64,000 nucleotides of DNA from Woronichinia naegeliana WA131 (GTDB lineage: Bacteria; Cyanobacteriota; Cyanobacteriia; Cyanobacteriales; Microcystaceae), in contig CP073041.1 of the NCBI GenBank assembly GCA_025370055.1, forward strand, positions 4,372,272 through 4,436,271, read 5' to 3'. Of this stretch, positions 28,179 to 38,903 are shown piece after piece. Below the pieces are notes generated by a model that saw only the letters and a list, made by a program, of their open reading frames with translations, did not search any database and was not told the origin of the DNA. How positions within the stretch are numbered: position 1 is the stretch's first letter; each line of letters opens with the position of its first letter. Made by a program: the position numbers and the translations under genes.

Positions 28179-29567
28179 GGGTGCGACCTTTAGTTGATAA
28201 AAGCTGTTGTAATCAGGGTTCTACAGGGAACCCATATTGATCAAGTTTTGCCCAAAATTGACTCCATCGTTCCTTGGTCAATACCAAAGCTCGTAGGCTC
28301 AAAATAATTCCTGCTCCTTTTTCCTTCCATCGCATCCCTGAACAACATAATCGTTGTTTGACCAACGTCTTACAAGCTGCTTCCATAACACCTGAACCAA
28401 TCGGATACTTTTTCTCTATGTATTCAGCATAATCCATTTGATGCTGATGATTCTCGTAATAAGTAATCGCCGCTTGTAGTTTCTCGGTAAGATTCTTAGA
28501 ATGACTTTTTTCTTCTTTGACTTCTTTCATCAGATTTAGCAGTTCTCCTGCTTTTCCTTTTTCATGCTTGAGTTCTCGACAATTTTCAGTCAACCATTCT
28601 TTTTGTTTTGACACGGTATTCGGATGCAACGCTTCTGCCAAGGCACCTAAGTAACCAGAGGCATGATAGAAATCTAATATCTGTTCTTCCGTTTGCTTTT
28701 CTAAAAACTTCCAATTTGATTCTGCCCCGTCTGCTATCCCGACCAATGTTGCCTCTGGATAACGGTTTTTCGCTCGCTCAATTTCTCTTTCTAATCTTTC
28801 TAGAAAACTCTTTTTTCCATACTCTGGTGCCGCACCTAGATAGATTGTAGGTTGACGTTCTCCCTCACTATCGTATAGGGAAACGGTTCCCACCATTGCT
28901 TCACGGTAGCCATCCTCACACATCAGCATACAGGTTCCATCTAATCCTATTCCCACTGTTGCAATTTGGCTATCCTCCTTGGGCGGGGCATAACTTCATG
29001 CTTCTTCTTTTGCCTGTACCACACTTCCTACTGCTTCACTCAATCTTTGGATATAGGATAGCGCTACTTTTCTACCATGATTTTCTAATAAATCATTTTT
29101 CACCTCTTTGCCTGCCATCCCTGACATTTTTGAGGATACCTGTTTTGCCAATAATGGCGTTGATGTTATGATTATCCTTGCTTCTCTTTCTAAGGGGCAA
29201 TACGTTTTTCCTCCTACTGAACGCTGATATACATGACGATTCACTATAACCTCACCATAAGGTGTTTGATATTCTTTCGGTTGCTCTCCCTTACTCTTCC
29301 AGATTTCTTCACCGATTTTTAAGGGTGAACCATCTGTATCTAAATATTTCAAGGCTTCTTTGCTGGCGATGCAACCTACTTCGTTTAAGCCTTTTTGAAT
29401 ATTTATTTCTGTATCCAACATTGAACGACTGAGTTCTAATGTTAGTTCTATTTTTATCTTTGAACCCTCTACATTAATTAGTTTTGCTGTCATCATTGTT
29501 TCCTCTTTGTCACTTTTCATCTCATGTTAACACTTTTCTTTTCCTTCATCAACTAAAGGTCGCACCC
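28179..29567 (-). mobile_element. ISKra4-type element, copy D (1389 bp)
   Basis: Flanked by the 8-bp duplication GTTACAAA (28171-28178, 29568-29575), inserted after SSDGYK of the IS66 gene. It is one base shorter than the other copies. Confidence 0.9.
28213..29520 (-). pseudogene. ISKra4-type transposase, copy D: frames fused, then nonsense
   Basis: In this copy the frame-switch region reads CAGTAGGAGG instead of CACCTTTGAGG, so both halves lie in one frame (HVYQRSVGGKTYCPLEREA). A Trp codon later became TGA (KEEA-stop, near 28996; the other copies have KEEAWSY), which ends the frame after 174 codons. The remainder is open from about 28956 to 28213. It would be the only single-frame copy if the stop were absent. 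Confidence 0.85.
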
Positions 29568-29653
29568 GTTACAAAAAGAAAGTCGCCAAAACCTTCGGTC
29601 AAAAAGGAAAAAAAAGAGGTCCAAAGTACGACCATGTGGGTAAAACCAGAAAC

Positions 29654-31255
29654 CTGACTTTTCCCGTTAAGTCCAAAATCCAGCAATGCAAACTTCTAGA
29701 GGCTTTATCTGGCAAGGGTTTGAGTAATGATTCTCTTGACAGGAAAAAAATATTCTGAAGCCATCATCCCGCTTATCGTTCAAATTTCAAAAACAAAGGA
29801 TGAAGGGAGTATGAGACTGTAAAATGGAGAAAATCTTAAAGGGCAGGTCAAAAAATGTTGGAATGGTGGACAAAAAACTTTGCCAGTTGTGAATTGGGAG
29901 ACGAGAGGCTAAACAATCGTGCCTTCTCGATTGGGAAAAAGTTAAGTGAGGGGTTTGGAAAAGCCTTATCAGAAGTGTTTAAGGGAGGAAACGAGTTAAA
30001 GAGGGCCTATGAATTTTTGGGAATCCGAAAACAGACTTTGTCAAGATAATAGAGCCGCACTGTGAAATGACAACTGCCGCCGTAGAAGAATATAAGATAA
30101 TGCTATCAGTCGGAGATACGACCTTCTTAGATTATCGCAATATCAAGGAAAAAAGGGAAGGGTATGGGCCGACTGGAAAAGGAGGGAATGGATTAATACT
30201 GCATAGTGCTTTAGCAATTGAGCCAGAAAAAGGACAAGTATTAGGTTTATTATGGCAAAAACTGTGGAATAGGGAGGTAAAAGAAAAGCCCCCAACAGAT
30301 GAAACGGCGAAGCAGAAAAAAGAAAGACAGAAAGAACAAAGAAAAGCAGCTCGTCAAAGACCATTTGAGGAAAAAGAATCCTACAAATGGGTAGAGGCTC
30401 TAAACACCTGTGAGAAACAGGTAGAAAGTTCAACGAGGGTAATTCATGTATTTGACAGAGAAGGAGATGTTTCAGAAGTCTTTGACTCAGTGCGTCAACT
30501 CAAGCATACAGGAGTGCTGGTCAGAGCGTCTCATAATCGTAGTTTAGACAAAAATAGTGAACGACTTTGGCAACATTTGGAATCAGAACCGATTCGTTTT
30601 CATCAAGAAATCGAGATTCCGAGTACAGGAAAAAGAAAAGCACGGAAGGTTAAGCTTGCCGTCCGATTTTGCTCAGTTAATCTACGAACTCCCTATCGTT
30701 TTGATAATCGTGACCCGTTGAATGTCTATGCTGTTTATGCGACAGAAATCGATTGTCCCGAAGGCGAAACTCCTTTATCTTGGATGCTTCTGACTACAGA
30801 AGTTGTTGAGACTATTGAGATGGCTGTCACTATTCTTCGTTGGTACACCTACCGATGGCGGGTTGAAGAATTTCATAAAGTCCTTAAGTCTGGTTGTCAG
30901 AGTGAGCGTTATCGACTTGCCTCTGATGGAATGAAAACTCTTTTGGGTTTTTTAAGTGTCATTGCTGTTGAACTTTTACACGTTACTTATCTTCATCGTA
31001 CCCAGCCCGATGCTCTCGCGATTGAAATTCTTAATCCTCTTCAACTTCAGGTGTTAAAAGCAGCCGCCTCTCAAAAACTTCCCCCTATTTTGACTGTTGC
31101 TTGGGCTGTCGAGTCTGTTGCTTTTCTTGGTGGTTATCTTGAACATCGTCGTAAAACTCCTCTCGGTATCCAAGTCCTTTGGCGCGGTTGGTTGAAGTTG
31201 CATGACCTTTGCCAAGGCTGGCAGCTTGCAATCCGCACTTAACGGGAAAAGTCAG
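29654..31255 (+). mobile_element. IS4-type (Tn5-like) element (1602 bp)
   Basis: Ends CTGACTTTTCCCGTTAAGT on both sides (inverted) and a 10-bp duplication AACCAGAAAC (29644-29653, 31256-31265). Inserted in the IS66 gene after GKTRN. Confidence 0.9.
29855..31242 (+). pseudogene. IS4/Tn5-like transposase with a frameshift
   Basis: 29855-30049 encodes the Tn5-type N-terminal domain (WWTKNFASCELGDERLNNRA ... LKRAYEFLG). The frame then slips by one base in the TTTTTGGG run near 30015; the correct continuation NPKTDFVKIIEPHC leads into the catalytic frame ending at 31242. That part has SVGDTTFLDY, HVFDREGDVSEV and YRWRVEEFHKVLKSGC (Y-R-E-K signature). About 460 residues if repaired. A simple indel is more likely than recoding. 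Confidence 0.8.
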
Positions 31256-32621
31256 AACCAGAAACGGGTTTGGTCGGGTAGATGAAATAGTAGATTTAAG
31301 GATGGAAAAATGCCCAAAATGTGGTGCGTCAGTGGAAAAGCAAAAGGAGACTATCATCAAAAAAAATCAAATAGCTGAATTAGTCGGGTGTGACCTTTAG
31401 TTGATGAAGGAAAAGAAAAGTGTTAACATGAGATGAAAAGTGACAAAGAGGAAACAATGATGACAGCAAAACTAATTAATGTAGAGGGTTCAAAGATAAA
31501 AATAGAACTAACATTAGAACTCAGTCGTTCAATGTTGGATACAGAAATAAATATTCAAAAAGGCTTAAACGAAGTAGGTTGCATCGCCAGCAAAGAAGCC
31601 TTGAAATATTTAGATACAGATGGTTCACCCTTAAAAATCGGTGAAGAAATCTGGAAGAGTAAGGGAGAGCAACCGAAAGAATATCAAACACCTTATGGTG
31701 AGGTTATAGTGAATCGTCATGTATATCAGCGTTCACCTTTGAGGAAAAACGTATTGCCCCTTAGAAAGAGAAGCAAGGATAATCATAACATCAACGCCAT
31801 TATTGGCAAAACAGGTATCCTCAAAAATGTCAGGGATGGCAGGCAAAGAGGTGAAAAATGATTTATTAGAAAATCATGGTAGAAAAGTAGCGCTATCCTA
31901 TATCCAAAGATTGAGTGAAGCAGTAGGAAGTGTGGTACAGGCAAAAGAAGAAGCGTGGAGTTATGCCCCGCCCAAGGAGGATAGCCAAATTGCAACAGTG
32001 GGAATAGGATTAGATGGAACCTGTATGCTGATGTGTGAGGATGGCTACCGTGAAGCAATGGTGGGAACCGTTTCCCTATACGATAGTGAAGGCGAACGTC
32101 AACCTACAATCTATCTAGGTGCGGCACCAGAGTATGGAAAAAAGAGTTTTCTAGAAAGATTAGAAAGAGAAATTGAGCGAGCGAAAAACCGTTATCCAGA
32201 GGCAACATTGGTCGGGATAGCAGACGGGGCAGAATCAAATTGGAAGTTTTTAGAAAAGCAAACGGAAGAACAGATATTAGATTTCTATCATGCCTCTGGT
32301 TACTTAGGTGCCTTGGCAGAAGCGTTGCATCCGAATACCGTGTCAAAACAAAAAGAATGGTTGACTGAAAATTGTCGAGAACTCAAGCATGAAAAAGGAA
32401 AAGCAGGAGAACTGCTAAATCTGATGAAAGAAGTCAAAGAAGAAAAAAGTCATTCTAAGAATCTTACCGAGAAACTACAAGCGGCGATTACTTATTACGA
32501 GAATCATCAGCATCAAATGGATTATGCTGAATACTTAGAGAAAAAGTATCCGATTGGTTCAGGTGTTACGGAAGCAGCTTGTAAGACGTTGGTCAAACAA
32601 CGATTATGTTGTTCAGGGATG

Positions 32622-34011
32622 GGGTGCGACCTTTAGTTGATGAAGGAAAAGAAAAGTGTTAACATGAGATGAAAAGTGACAAAGAGGAAACAATGATGAC
32701 AGCAAAACTAATTAATGTAGAGGGTTCAAAGATAAAAATAGAACTAACATTAGAACTCAGTCGTTCAATGTTGGATACAGAAATAAATATTCAAAAAGGC
32801 TTAAACGAAGTAGGTTGCATCGCCAGCAAAGAAGCCTTGAAATATTTAGATACAGATGGTTCACCCTTAAAAATCGGTGAAGAAATCTGGAAGAGTAAGG
32901 GAGAGCAACCGAAAGAATATCAAACACCTTATGGTGAGGTTATAGTGAATCGTCATGTATATCAGCGTTCACCTTTGAGGAAAAACGTATTGCCCCTTAG
33001 AAAGAGAAGCAAGGATAATCATAACATCAACGCCATTATTGGCAAAACAGGTATCCTCAAAAATGTCAGGGATGGCAGGCAAAGAGGTGAAAAATGATTT
33101 ATTAGAAAATCATGGTAGAAAAGTAGCGCTATCCTATATCCAAAGATTGAGTGAAGCAGTAGGAAGTGTGGTACAGGCAAAAGAAGAAGCGTGGAGTTAT
33201 GCCCCGCCCAAGGAGGATAGCCAAATTGCAACAGTGGGAATAGGATTAGATGGAACCTGTATGCTGATGTGTGAGGATGGCTACCGTGAAGCAATGGTGG
33301 GAACCGTTTCCCTATACGATAGTGAAGGCGAACGTCAACATACAATCTATCTAGGTGCGGCACCAGAGTATGGAAAAAAGAGTTTTCTAGAAAGATTAGA
33401 AAGAGAAATTGAGCGAGCGAAAAACCGTTATCCAGAGGCAACATTGGTCGGGATAGCAGACGGGGCAGAATCAAATTGGAAGTTTTTAGAAAAGCAAACG
33501 GAAGAACAGATATTAGATTTCTATCATGCCTCTGGTTACTTAGGTGCCTTGGCAGAAGCGTTGCATCCGAATACCGTGTCAAAACAAAAAGAATGGTTGA
33601 CTGAAAATTGTCGAGAACTCAAGCATGAAAAAGGAAAAGCAGGAGAACTGCTAAATCTGATGAAAGAAGTCAAAGAAGAAAAAAGTCATTCTAAGAATCT
33701 TACCGAGAAACTACAAGCGGCGATTACTTATTACGAGAATCATCAGCATCAAATGGATTATGCTGAATACATAGAGAAAAAGTATCCGATTGGTTCAGGT
33801 GTTACGGAAGCAGCTTGTAAGACGTTGGTCAAACAACGATTATGTTGTTCAGGGATGCGATGGAAGGAAAAAGGAGCAGGAATTATTTTGAGCCTACGAG
33901 CTTTGGTATTGACCAAGGAACGATGGAGTCAATTTTGGGCAAAACTTGATCAATATGGGTTCCCTGTAGAACCCTGATTACAACAGCTTTTATCAACTAA
34001 AGGTCGCACCC
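32622..34011 (+). mobile_element. ISKra4-type element, copy F (1390 bp)
   Basis: Inserted in copy E of its own family. Here the duplication appears to be 10 bp, TTCAGGGATG (32612-32621, 34012-34021), rather than the 8 bp seen for copies A, D and E. Confidence 0.88.
32669..33977 (+). CDS. ISKra4-type transposase, two frames (copy F)
   Basis: Frame one 32669-33097, frame two to 33977, with the same +1 junction as copies A, B and E. The visible coding text equals copy A, including RQHTIYL, so F and A are the closest pair. Confidence 0.75.
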
Positions 34012-35280
34012 TTCAGGGATGCGATGGAAGGAAAAAGGAGCAGGAATTATTTTGAGCCTACGAGCTTTGGTATTGACCAAGGAACGATGGAGTCAATTTT
34101 GGGCAAAACTTGATCAATATGGGTTCCCTGTAGAACCCTGATTACAACAGCTTTTATCAACTAAAGGTCGCACCCAATTAGTCAGTAAACCAGTAGAGGT
34201 AAGGGAATATGTTAGGGAAAAGTATCAATGCTCAAAATGTGATTGGGAAGGTTATGCCCCACTTCCTTTGGGATGTCGTGAAGATTTTAGCTACGGTGCA
34301 ACCTTATCCAGCTTAGTGGGATGGCTGGGATATGGGGGAAATTTGACTTGGCTAAAACAACGATACTTGGTAGAAACGGTCTTTGGCATTCCTCTGTCTC
34401 AAGGGAGTTTAGCTAAAATGCACCGATGGTTTTGCGAAAGCTTGTATCCTAGTTATGAACAGTGGTGGACTTACATACAGGAGCCTGGAGTCCGTTGTGT
34501 GGACGAAACCAGCTATCGCGTCAATGGGGTTAACTATTGGATGTGGGTGGCTACTTCCTCCTCTGTTTGTGTTTTGTTTCTGGCTCCCAGCCGGAGTTCC
34601 GATGAGGTTCATTCCCTATTAGGTAAAGATTTTCATGGGCTTCTCAGTACGGACTGTTGGGGGGCTTACCATCGCCAAAATGCCCAGCATAAACAGAAAT
34701 GTCTGGCTCATATTGGGCGGGAATTGAAGGCCTTGGAAACTTCCCACTTTTCTGAAAATAAACTTTTTGCTCAGAGAGTTTTTCCTATTCTAGAGCAAGC
34801 TCGTCAATCCCATCGAGATTATCATCAAGGCAAACTGAGCTTAGAAGCTTTACAACAACAGCGACCCCTAGTTGAAGCTCAACTTCAAGAGGTTCTGGAT
34901 AATCCGCCGCCCACGGGATGGGCAAGTGATTCCCAATTGTTATCTAATCGCTTTCGACGTTATTGGCATGATTGGTTTACTTTTCTTACTTTTCCTGAAG
35001 TTAAACCTGATAACAATGATGCCGAGAGAGCCTTGCGTCCTGTTGTTATTCATCGTAAGGTTAGTGGCGGTGCTAGAAGTCATTGGGGCGGACAACTTGT
35101 TGCCATGATGTTTAGTTTTCTTGAAACCATGAGACTTCAAGGTAAAAGTGCGGTCGAACAGTTATCTCTTATTTTATCTTCCTCTGGTCTTTCTCCTCCT
35201 TCCATTGATGACTTTCTTCCTCTCTAGTATTTTTGGGGCTTAATGAGAATTAAGCCCCACTTATTGCTGTGACTAATTAC

Positions 35281-36503
35281 GAATATGCAAAAAACTTCAC
35301 AGAAAAAAAAGGAGCCCCAGCCAAATCATTTAGAATGGCATTAGGAGCATTAATTATCAAAGAAATTTCAGGAAAAAGTGACAGAGAAACAGTAGAACAA
35401 ATAAAAGAGAACCCTTATTTACAGTACTTTATAGGAATGGAAAGCTATAGTAGCAAAGAAGCATTTAATGCGTCAATGATGGTTCATTTTCGTAAAAAAA
35501 TAGGAATGGAATTAATAAATAAAATTAATAAAGAAATAGAAAAAAAGCGACGGGTGTAGCGTCAGAAAAAAAAGAAAATGAAGGAAAGTTATTGTTAGAT
35601 GCGACTTGTACACCAGCAGATATAAAATATCCAACGGATATAGGAATATTGAATGATGCCAGAGAAAAAACAGAAAAAATAATAGATAAGCTGTATGAAG
35701 AAATAAAAGAGAAAAGGAAAGAAAAGCCGAGGACTTATAGGGAAGTGGCAAGAAAAGAGTACTTAGCCATAGCAAAAAAACGTCGTGTGTCAAAAAAAGA
35801 AAGAAGAAAAGGAACAAAAAAACAACTAGGATATATAAAAAGAAACTTGTCTGATATAGAAAAAATGATAGAAGAGGGAGCAAAGTTAGAAAAACTAACG
35901 AAAAAAGAGCAAGAAGAGCTTGTAACGATAGGAAAAGTGTATGAGCAACAGTTAGAAATGTATGAAAAAAAGACAAATAAAGTAGAAAACAGAATTGTGA
36001 GTGTAAGCCAACCTCACGTGCGTCCAATAGTGCGTGGAAAAGCGGGAAAAGCAGTAGAGTTTGGAGCTAAAATATCGGCAAGTAATGTGAATGGCTTTGT
36101 CTTCTTAGACAAATTAAGTTGGGATAATTACAACGAATCGGGAGATTTACAAGCGCGAATAGAAGAATATAAAAGGGAAACAGGATGTTATCCGGAATCG
36201 GTTCATGTGGATAAAATCTATCGAACAAAAGCGAATCGAGCTTATTGTAAAGAAAGGGATATAAGAATGAGTGGTCCCCGATTGGGAAGACCGCCGAAAG
36301 AGGTGAGCAAAGAAAAAAAGAAAGAGGCACGCTCAGATGAAAGAGTGCGTAATGCCATTGAGGGTAAATTCGGACAGGGAAAGAGGAAATTTAGTCTTGG
36401 TCGAGTGATGGCCAAACTACCTGAGACCTCGGAAACGGTAATTGCGATGAACTTTTTGGTAATGAATCTTTCTACTCTACTTCAGAAGACAAAAAGTAAA
36501 AAG
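35281..36503 (+). pseudogene. IS5/IS1182-like fragment (5'- and 3'-truncated)
   Basis: Starts abruptly at codon 42 or so (EYAKNFTEKKGAPAKS) beside the IS66 right end and runs to KTKSKK, where the next element cuts it. It has the A7 slippery run near 35540 (frames 35281-35559 and 35592 onward), as in copy G, and the five bases lost from copy H. The frame reads on into the next IS. Confidence 0.85.
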
Positions 36504-37681
36504 GGGTACATCCCGGATAAAGTAGTACATAGAATCTGGGGTAAAATGGAAAAAAACTGATGAGCGAAAAAAGTATGTTACCGATTCCCCCAGAAGAAAA
36601 AGCACTGTTAAAACAGCATCTCACCGAATCAGCCCGTATCCTGCGCAAATATACGGAACCAGAGAAACAGAAGGACTTTGGAAGCATCGAAGTAGAAGTC
36701 AGAACCCAGATGTTAGAAATTGTGGGGCCAACAATGGGGGAGTTTTTTTTTCAGAAGGGGGAAAAAAACGGTCTGGAAACAAGCGAAAAATCAAAACCCT
36801 AGTCGGAGAAGTGGAAATAAGCCAAAAACAAGCCAGAAAACTAAAGGTGTCGCCAAAAATCGTCTTAAGTCCAGGTTTAGAGAAATGCTGTCTAAGAGCC
36901 AGTGCGAAAACATCCTACCAACAAGCAGAAGAAGATATAGAGGAGTTGATGGGGATAAAAGTAGGACATAGCAGTTTACATCGCTTGGTAGAACGGACAG
37001 AACTGCCCTTAGCTCAAGCTCAGTCAGAGAGTGCGGGGGTCAGTATAGATGGGGGAAAGATTTGTCTGCGGGGCGAGGAGAAGGAAGGGGGACAGTGGCG
37101 AGATTATAAACTGGTGAGTCTTCATGGCAATGTCTGTGAAGCCTTTTTCCAAGACCCAGAGGGCTTAAAGAATTGGAGCAATGTTCAACCTTTGTCCCCA
37201 ATAGTGACCTTTTTGGGAGATGGTCATCCCGCAATCTGGAATGCGGTAGAGAGTTTCGCCACTCAATCGTGGCTGATACGACGAGAGGTGTTGGATTGGT
37301 ATCATCTCAAGGAGAATCTGTTCAAAGTGGGTGGCTCTCTCAAACGGCTAGAAGCAGTGGAGCATTTACTGTGGCGGGGTTTTGTGAACAAGGCAATAGA
37401 TGCGTTTGATGGAGTCAAAAGCAAGAGGGCAAAGAATTTTCAAGCCTATTTGACGAAGCATTATCAGCGTATCCCTGATTACCAATACTATCAACAGCTT
37501 GGTATTGTGATTGGTTCTGGTGATGTGGAGTCTAAGATTAAACAGGTGGGAGCTAGGGTTAAATTGTCGGGAGCACGTTGGCATCTTCATAATGTTTCTC
37601 GTATTCTTCGGCTACGATGTGCTTATCTCAATCACTCTCCTCTTTTGAGTGTCAATGTATTATCTTAAGTGGGATGCACCC
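36504..37681 (+). mobile_element. Second ISKra4-like element (1178 bp)
   Basis: Ends GGGTACATCCC and the complement of GGGTGCATCCC. The left flank is the IS5/IS1182-like transposase and the right flank an IS1 fragment; no duplication is visible. Only a single copy in this window. Confidence 0.7.
36560..37668 (+). CDS. ISKra4-like transposase in two frames
   Basis: The first frame (36560-36802) starts MSEKSMLPIPPEEKALLKQH and reaches VGPTMGEFFFQKG. The second (from about 36750 to 37668) reads AEEDIEELMGIKVGHSSLHR ... VSIDGGKICLRG ... VTFLGDGHPAIWN ... WYHLKENL ... VIGSGDVESKIKQVGARVKL. A T9 run and a G-rich stretch lie in the overlap (near 36740-36760), where recoding or an indel switches frames. 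The family is inferred from the DGG, GDGHP and SGDVESK motifs shared in order with ISKra4 transposases. Confidence 0.7.
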
Positions 37682-38000
37682 ATTGACAGTAGAACAACAA
37701 TTAACAGAGAAATATTCTCCCTCAAAAACTAATTTTAAACAGCCTTGCCCCAGTTGTGGCTCTTATCACACTATTAAGAATAGTTCTGCTCATCATGGTA
37801 AGCCCAAAAATCAATGTAAAGACTGGGGTCGCCAGTTTGTTATTAATCCTAGTCAGAAGATAGTTTCTGAGGAGACAAAACAATTAATTGATAGGCTCTT
37901 GCTAGAGCGAATTTCTCTACAGGGCATTGCGGGGCATTGAAAGAGTCAAAGGAGTAAGTTGGTCATGGTTACAAAATTATGTGAAGGTAAATTGTTAAGG
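37682..38000 (+). pseudogene. IS1-family InsA-like fragment
   Basis: Reads TVEQQLTEKYSPSKTNFKQ then CPSCGSYHTIKNSSAHHGKP and ERISLQGIAG, the zinc-finger and helix-turn-helix parts of IS1 transposases. A small duplication of GGCATTG near 37921-37935 shifts the frame; the next frame continues IERVKGVSWSWLQNYVK and stops. The catalytic part is absent. Confidence 0.75.
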
Positions 38001-38114
38001 GGTTTTGATTGAGAATGAATTTGGTGGGTCATAATTGAGTTTTCACCTTATTATTGATATTTTTATTATAAGCAGAATTTAAGGTTGCGATCGCAGTTTC
38101 TTTTTCTGCACAAG

Positions 38115-38135
38115 GGCGGATCCGCCTATAATCAA
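38115..38135 (+). promoter_or_regulatory. Palindrome followed by TATAAT upstream of coiled-coil gene
   Basis: GGCGGATCCGCC is a perfect 12-bp palindrome, immediately followed by TATAAT, about 30 bases ahead of the ATG at 38159. Possible operator plus -10 element; no -35 is obvious. Confidence 0.35.
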
Positions 38136-38158
38136 AATTATTGTTGGGTTAAGCCGTT

Positions 38159-38533
38159 ATGACTACCACTCCTAAAGCAACTGTCACCTATAGTATTGAA
38201 GACATCCTCGCCCGTATTGAGGATAAGATAGATGCGCGTTTCGAGAAAGTTGATCGCCAATTAACGGAGATAAACCAACGGTTAACTAAACTGGAGGTGG
38301 GACAGGCTGAGTTGTCGGGAGATATTAAGGCTCTTGATGAAAGATTATCAGGAGAAATAAAAGCTCTTGATGAACGGTTATCGGGAGATATTAAGACGTT
38401 GAGCGCGAAAGTGGATGGGCTTGGTAAGCGTTTGGATAATCAGGAGTTTTTGAATCGTGGGGTAGCTGTGGCGGTTTTGGCGGCGTTACTGGCGGGTTCG
38501 GCTAAGTTATTTGGATTATTACCCAAGGGTTGA
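38159..38533 (+). CDS. Coiled-coil protein with C-terminal membrane anchor
   Basis: A 124-residue protein. Residues 15-95 are a charged coiled coil with an imperfect repeat of about 11 residues (GDIKALDERLS, GEIKALDERLS, GDIKTLSAKVD), followed by a single hydrophobic helix (GVAVAVLAALLAGSAKLFGLL). This architecture is common in cyanobacteria and in phage XhlA-like proteins. I cannot assign a function. The repeat array suggests length variation by slippage. Confidence 0.6.
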   Translation: MTTTPKATVTYSIEDILARIEDKIDARFEKVDRQLTEINQRLTKLEVGQAELSGDIKALDERLSGEIKALDERLSGDIKTLSAKVDGLGKRLDNQEFLNRGVAVAVLAALLAGSAKLFGLLPKG

Positions 38534-38903
38534 TTTTTGAGGTTAGGGGCGATCGCCAGGGAATGTCAATTTAATTTAAGCAACTGTTGGGTTATCAAGC
38601 TTCTATTGTTGTATAATGCTAATCGTCTTTCGTAACTTACTGTTGGTATGTGAAGCCTTTCTTCAGACTAGCTATCCACTAAAAAAATTAGGATCTGGAC
38701 AGTGCGAAGTTCTAGGAAAATCAAGGAGTTTACTAGGGTTTCAGCCCCCAACGCCCTTCCATCCTCTTCAAGACCCACAATCGCTGAAAGGCTTTCAAAG
38801 CAAGGCTTTTAGGCATTTTGTTAAAATGTCTGACAGAGAATTTCGCACTCACCAGTTAGGATTATTATGTTTTTTGATTTTTTTACATAAATAGGAAATT
38901 TTT
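38534..38903. other. Intergenic, no supported gene
   Basis: An open frame at 38616-38894 exists, but its text (proline-rich, then KLGSGQCEVLGKSRSLLGF) looks non-coding and it has no ribosome-binding site. The section AAAGGCTTTCAAAGCAAGG is a partial inverted repeat. Possibly eroded IS material. Confidence 0.3.

Larger units (their letters stand above)
31433..34141 (+). pseudogene. ISKra4-type transposase of copy E, interrupted by copy F
   Basis: The two-frame transposase is intact up to CCSGM near 32621. Copy F interrupts it, and the last 40 codons (RWKEKGAGIILSLRALVL ... FPVEP) resume at 34022 and stop at 34139-34141. Truncated product ends GCDL inside F. Confidence 0.85.
31386..34175 (+). 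mobile_element. ISKra4-type element, copy E, with copy F nested inside
   Basis: Bounded by the 8-bp duplication AATTAGTC (31378-31385, 34176-34183). Without F and its duplication it is 1390 bp. Inserted in the IS66 gene after QIAELV. Confidence 0.9.
27939..35227 (+). pseudogene. IS66 transposase in four pieces
   Basis: Pieces: 27939-28178, 29576-29653, 31266-31385, 34184-35227. Joined across the three target duplications they give exactly 493 codons plus stop. The order is typical: an N-terminal coiled coil (KEKEENEKLRKELVELKKE), NSSQPPSSDGYKKK, zinc-finger MEKCPKCGA and YQCSKCDWEG, then the DDE domain with RCVDETSYRV, STDCWGAYH, LAHIGRELK and KPDNNDAERALRP. The 319-codon open frame at 34268-35227 alone is only the catalytic part. 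Confidence 0.9.
27823..35280 (+). mobile_element. IS66-family element carrying three nested insertions
   Basis: Left end GTAATTAGTCACCGCAATAA and right end the complement of GTAATTAGTCACAGCAATAA; GTAA termini are typical of IS66. Subtracting copy D, the IS4-type element, and copy E with nested F, each with its target duplication, leaves about 1651 bp with a single tnpC-type gene (ISBst12-like organisation). The flanks (CATCCTGT versus GAATATGC) do not match and belong to two oppositely oriented IS5/IS1182-like pieces. Confidence 0.88.

Noticed and set aside
38616-38894. 92-codon frame as a small gene
   Set aside because: No ribosome-binding site, unusual composition and no recognisable motif; intergenic debris is likelier.
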